A stretch of 8,674 bases of DNA, from positions 1 through 8,674 of the forward strand of contig JAIRZN010000147.1 in the NCBI GenBank assembly GCA_031267205.1. The letters run 5' to 3'. Position numbers and translations under genes: made by a program. Source of the DNA: Tannerellaceae bacterium (lineage in GTDB: Bacteria > Bacteroidota > Bacteroidia > Bacteroidales > Tannerellaceae). Shown piece after piece: positions 6,551 through 8,674 of the stretch (within the stretch, counting starts at the first letter, position 1; each line of letters begins with the position of its first letter). Under the pieces are notes generated by a model that made no database searches, was not told the origin of the DNA, and saw nothing but the letters and a program-made list of their open reading frames with translations.

Positions 6551-8271
6551 CAGTCCGGTAAAAGATTAAATTCCTCCTTCAGCTTACGCAGAAGAGGATT
6601 GATATTCAGGAGATGCTCATACTTCTCCGAAGAAGTATAGGCGAGCTTCTTCTCATTCGCCTCGCTTATCTTCACACGCATACTGAGGCGCGTATTCCCC
6701 AAACATTTGCGCAGGTAAGGCAGCAACCTTGAACTATCGTTCAGCAATTCATCCTCCTGCACGCGGTTGTGCACGGAAACCTCAAAACAGTAATCCTCCT
6801 CCAGCGTCGGCTTGCAATTCACCATCGTACTCTTCAGGTAAGCGTTGCCCTCCATAGCCTGCGCATACTCGTCCCAGCGCCGAATCAGGCCCTCCGTGTC
6901 AACCGGCGCCAGCAACTCCTTCTCCGCCGTATCCGTAGACGCGCCGGCATCGGCCTGCTCTTCCTTCTTCATCCTTTTTATAGAAGTGGAGATAACCGGA
7001 GACGCCGTCCTGCCGCCCGCCGGCTCAGCCTGACGGGGAGCAACCACGGTCGGGTTCGGGTTCGTGAGCGGCGCCGCCACAGCAGTATCCGCCTGCCGCG
7101 ACTCCCTGCCCGGCTCGCCGGAGACGTCTACCGCTTCAATCAGGAGTTTTTTTTTACTATCGTCCGGCGGCGACTTCATTAACTGGCACAATTGAATCAT
7201 CGCAAGCTCCAGCATCAAGCGTTTATTACGGCTGGCGCGATAATTCAGGTCGCACGCATTAGTTATCTCGATGGCCTTGAAGAGAAACGCTTCCGGACAG
7301 CGCTTGGCCGTCTCCTTATACCGCTCGCGTATCGAGGCCCCTACCTCGAACAAAACGAGCGTAGCCTCATCCTTGCAAACAAACAAATCCCTGAAATGCG
7401 AAGCCAGACCGGTAATAACGTTCTGCCCGTCGAAGCCCTTGCACAATATCTCGTTCAGCGTCAGCTCCGCCTCCCTGACATTTCCCTCCAACATACTGTC
7501 GGTAAGCCGGAAGTAATACTCGTAATCAAGCACGTTAAGATTGTCTATCACCGCCCGGTACGTCACGACGCCATTAGTAAAACTAACGACCTGGTCAAAG
7601 ATGGACAACGCATCCCTCATCCCCCCATCGGCCTTTTGAGCGATAACGTTAAGAGCCTCCGCCTCAACGCTCACCCCTTCCTGCGCCGCAACATATCCCA
7701 GATGCTCGACCATGTCGGCGACCGAGATTCGGGAGAAATCATATATCTGGCAACGCGACAAGATCGTAGGTATCACTTTATGCTTCTCCGTCGTGGCGAG
7801 AATGAACAAAACATGGCGCGGCGGCTCCTCCAACGTCTTAAGGAAAGCGTTAAAAGCCTGCGAGCTCAGCATGTGCACCTCGTCGATAATAAATACCTTG
7901 TACTTGCCCACGGCGGGCGGTATCCTGACCTGATCGATAAGGGCGCGAATATCGTCCACCGAGTTATTCGACGCCGCATCAAGTTCATGTATATTGTACG
8001 AACGCTGCTCGTCAAAAGCCAGGCAAGATTCGCACGCATTGCACGCATCCCCCTCCGCCGTAGGATTCAAACAATTGATAGTCTTCGCAAATATACGAGC
8101 GCAAGACGTTTTCCCGACCCCTCTCGGCCCGCAGAAAAGATAAGCATGCGCCAACTTATTGCCCGCAATAGCATGCTTCAATGTAGTAGTAAGCGACCTC
8201 TGCCCGACCACGCTGCGGAAAGTCGAAGGGCGATACTTCCTCGCCGATACGATATAATCATCCATTTCCAT
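6550..8271 (-). CDS. dnaX: DNA polymerase III subunit gamma/tau (clamp-loader ATPase)
   Basis: The 573-residue tau-length protein is the ATPase of the clamp loader that places the beta clamp on DNA. The N-terminal AAA+ module has Walker A GPRGVGKT (48-55) and a zinc-binding set with Cys67, Cys77, Cys80 and Cys83. It also has HELDAASNNSVDDIR, Walker B with IIDEVH (128-133) and the sensor/arginine-finger region with SRC (172-174). The collar domain III runs to about 365. From about 385 to 455 there is a low-complexity Ala/Pro/Thr/Glu linker, then a C-terminal domain likely to bind the polymerase or helicase. Codons 373-375 form a run of nine A's, where slippage in either direction meets a stop within a few codons (see separate entry). 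The start is ATG 8271; ATG 8265 is also possible. It is the first gene of a dnaX-M23 pair. Confidence 0.96.
   Translation of the reverse strand: MEMDDYIVSARKYRPSTFRSVVGQRSLTTTLKHAIAGNKLAHAYLFCGPRGVGKTSCARIFAKTINCLNPTAEGDACNACESCLAFDEQRSYNIHELDAASNNSVDDIRALIDQVRIPPAVGKYKVFIIDEVHMLSSQAFNAFLKTLEEPPRHVLFILATTEKHKVIPTILSRCQIYDFSRISVADMVEHLGYVAAQEGVSVEAEALNVIAQKADGGMRDALSIFDQVVSFTNGVVTYRAVIDNLNVLDYEYYFRLTDSMLEGNVREAELTLNEILCKGFDGQNVITGLASHFRDLFVCKDEATLVLFEVGASIRERYKETAKRCPEAFLFKAIEITNACDLNYRASRNKRLMLELAMIQLCQLMKSPPDDSKKKLLIEAVDVSGEPGRESRQADTAVAAPLTNPNPTVVAPRQAEPAGGRTASPVISTSIKRMKKEEQADAGASTDTAEKELLAPVDTEGLIRRWDEYAQAMEGNAYLKSTMVNCKPTLEEDYCFEVSVHNRVQEDELLNDSSRLLPYLRKCLGNTRLSMRVKISEANEKKLAYTSSEKYEHLLNINPLLRKLKEEFNLLPD
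7147..7155 (-). other. A9 slippery run in dnaX, candidate gamma/tau slippage site
   Basis: On the minus strand, codons AGT-AAA-AAA-AAA-CTC give Ser372-Lys-Lys-Lys-Leu. Gaining one A (or a -1 ribosomal shift) gives ACT-CCT-GAT-TGA, ending at 378 residues. Losing one A gives AAC-TCC-TGA, ending at 376 residues. Both short products would keep the ATPase and collar domains and lose the tau tail, like gamma in E. coli and Thermus. A small hairpin (TCCGG-CGAG-CCGGG, 7122-7109) lies 24 nt downstream, too far for a classic -1 stimulator, so transcriptional slippage seems likelier. Confidence 0.55.
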
Positions 8272-8295
8272 TCAATTCTTAGTGACACTCTGCCA

Positions 8296-8303
8296 CAAAT
8301 GTA
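8296..8303 (-). promoter_or_regulatory. Probable -7 element of the dnaX promoter
   Basis: TACATTTG on the minus strand is a full match to TAnnTTTG and sits about 25 nt before the dnaX ATG, leaving a leader of about 18 nt. No TTTG lies at the proper 19-21 nt spacing; the nearest (8317-8314) is only 10 nt away, so the -33 element is weak or absent. Confidence 0.4.
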
Positions 8304-8323
8304 AGAAAATAATCAAACACCGG

Positions 8324-8674
8324 CTATCCGCAGCAGACGCCCTCGTATTTATCAAGCACTTCCGACAGTATTTACGCCGCCCGGAGCATGTCGCCATCAC
8401 TACTATACAGTCCCGACCCTATCCCGCGCCTAAGCGACATATACTCGCGCCTCCTGAGAGCCGAAGCGGCCTTTACATACTTCGTCTCAACCGCCTTCGG
8501 ACTACGTTTATAAACATCATTTTCCTTTTCAAACAACAGCGCAAACCTTTTCCACAAAGGAACAATCACCTCCGACATCTCCCGCCCCTTAATGAACGCA
8601 GAAATAGAATTATAAAAGTAGAAATGCTCCGCATTGTTAGCATGACTAATTATCCACCGGTAATTTTTAAGTGT
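8324..8674 (-). pseudogene. Degraded DUF6261-like gene, also cut by the window edge
   Basis: The minus-strand frame is open from the window edge to a TAA at 8374-8372. It encodes 100 residues, including YRWIISHANNAEHFYFYNSI near the start, then PLWKRFALLFEKENDVYKRS and ALRRREYMSLRRGI. These resemble the N-terminal part of the DUF6261 proteins of Bacteroidales (NAEHF motif, then a helical stretch with ED.yyKRS). That family is usually over 200 residues, so the ORF is short. After the TAA the same frame goes on as ILSEVLDKYEGVCCG before a TAG at 8326-8324. This stretch looks like a continuation of the helical protein, which suggests a nonsense mutation in a decaying gene and loss of the rest. 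The dnaX promoter follows at once. The real start lies outside the window. The function of the family is unknown. Confidence 0.5.

Noticed and set aside
5633..6640. A 335-codon open frame on the plus strand opposite the M23 peptidase
   Set aside because: It is antisense to a protein with a signal peptide and complete M23 catalytic motifs, and shows no domain or start-site signal of its own.
7192..8304. A 370-codon open frame on the plus strand opposite dnaX
   Set aside because: It lies fully antisense to an unmistakable DnaX with intact Walker and zinc motifs; its translation is Arg/Leu-rich without any recognisable domain.

Overview
The window comes from a Bacteroidota chromosome, most likely order Bacteroidales. 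The evidence is a GldD lipoprotein gene, a PepSY-like (DUF2874-type) lipoprotein, a NahK-like phosphotransferase, a DUF6261-like remnant, A-rich rather than GGAGG ribosome-binding regions, and promoters of the Bacteroides type (TTTG, 19-21 nt, TAnnTTTG). Core genes are moderately GC-rich (roughly 50-60% by eye). The first 0.8 kb is clearly AT-rich (about one third GC) and looks acquired. Family names come from recognising motifs by eye; no database search was run.

Layout, left to right. (1) 1-812, plus strand: a TIR-like (PF10137 / CAP12-Pycsar effector type) protein, probably cut at its 5' end by the window edge. (2) 812-1038: a GC-rich, hairpin-filled element bounded by an imperfect inverted repeat whose right end carries GTTAGGC. 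It starts on the stop codon of the TIR gene and resembles the gene-plus-attC layout of an integron cassette, although the left box is imperfect. (3) 1143-2879, plus strand: a tight ssb-gldD-phosphopantetheinyl transferase operon with a Bacteroides-type promoter in front. The gldE gene usually expected between ssb and gldD is absent. (4) 2768-4800, minus strand: a NahK-like kinase followed by a PepSY-like lipoprotein, read from a perfect Bacteroides promoter at 4850-4881. The lipoprotein ORF overlaps the phosphopantetheinyl transferase ORF tail to tail by 112 nt. (5) 4874-8271, minus strand: dnaX overlapping by 1 nt with a secreted M23 peptidase gene. (6) 8324-8674, minus strand: a degraded DUF6261-like gene, also cut by the window edge.

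The housekeeping parts cover replication (SSB, DnaX), carrier-protein activation (phosphopantetheinyl transferase), cell-envelope work (M23 peptidase, GldD, PepSY-like lipoprotein) and sugar phosphorylation. The points most worth a second look are the TIR-like effector with its attC-like tail next to ssb, and an A9 run inside dnaX at which slippage in either direction meets a stop within a few codons. That arrangement would yield a short gamma-like form of the clamp-loader subunit.
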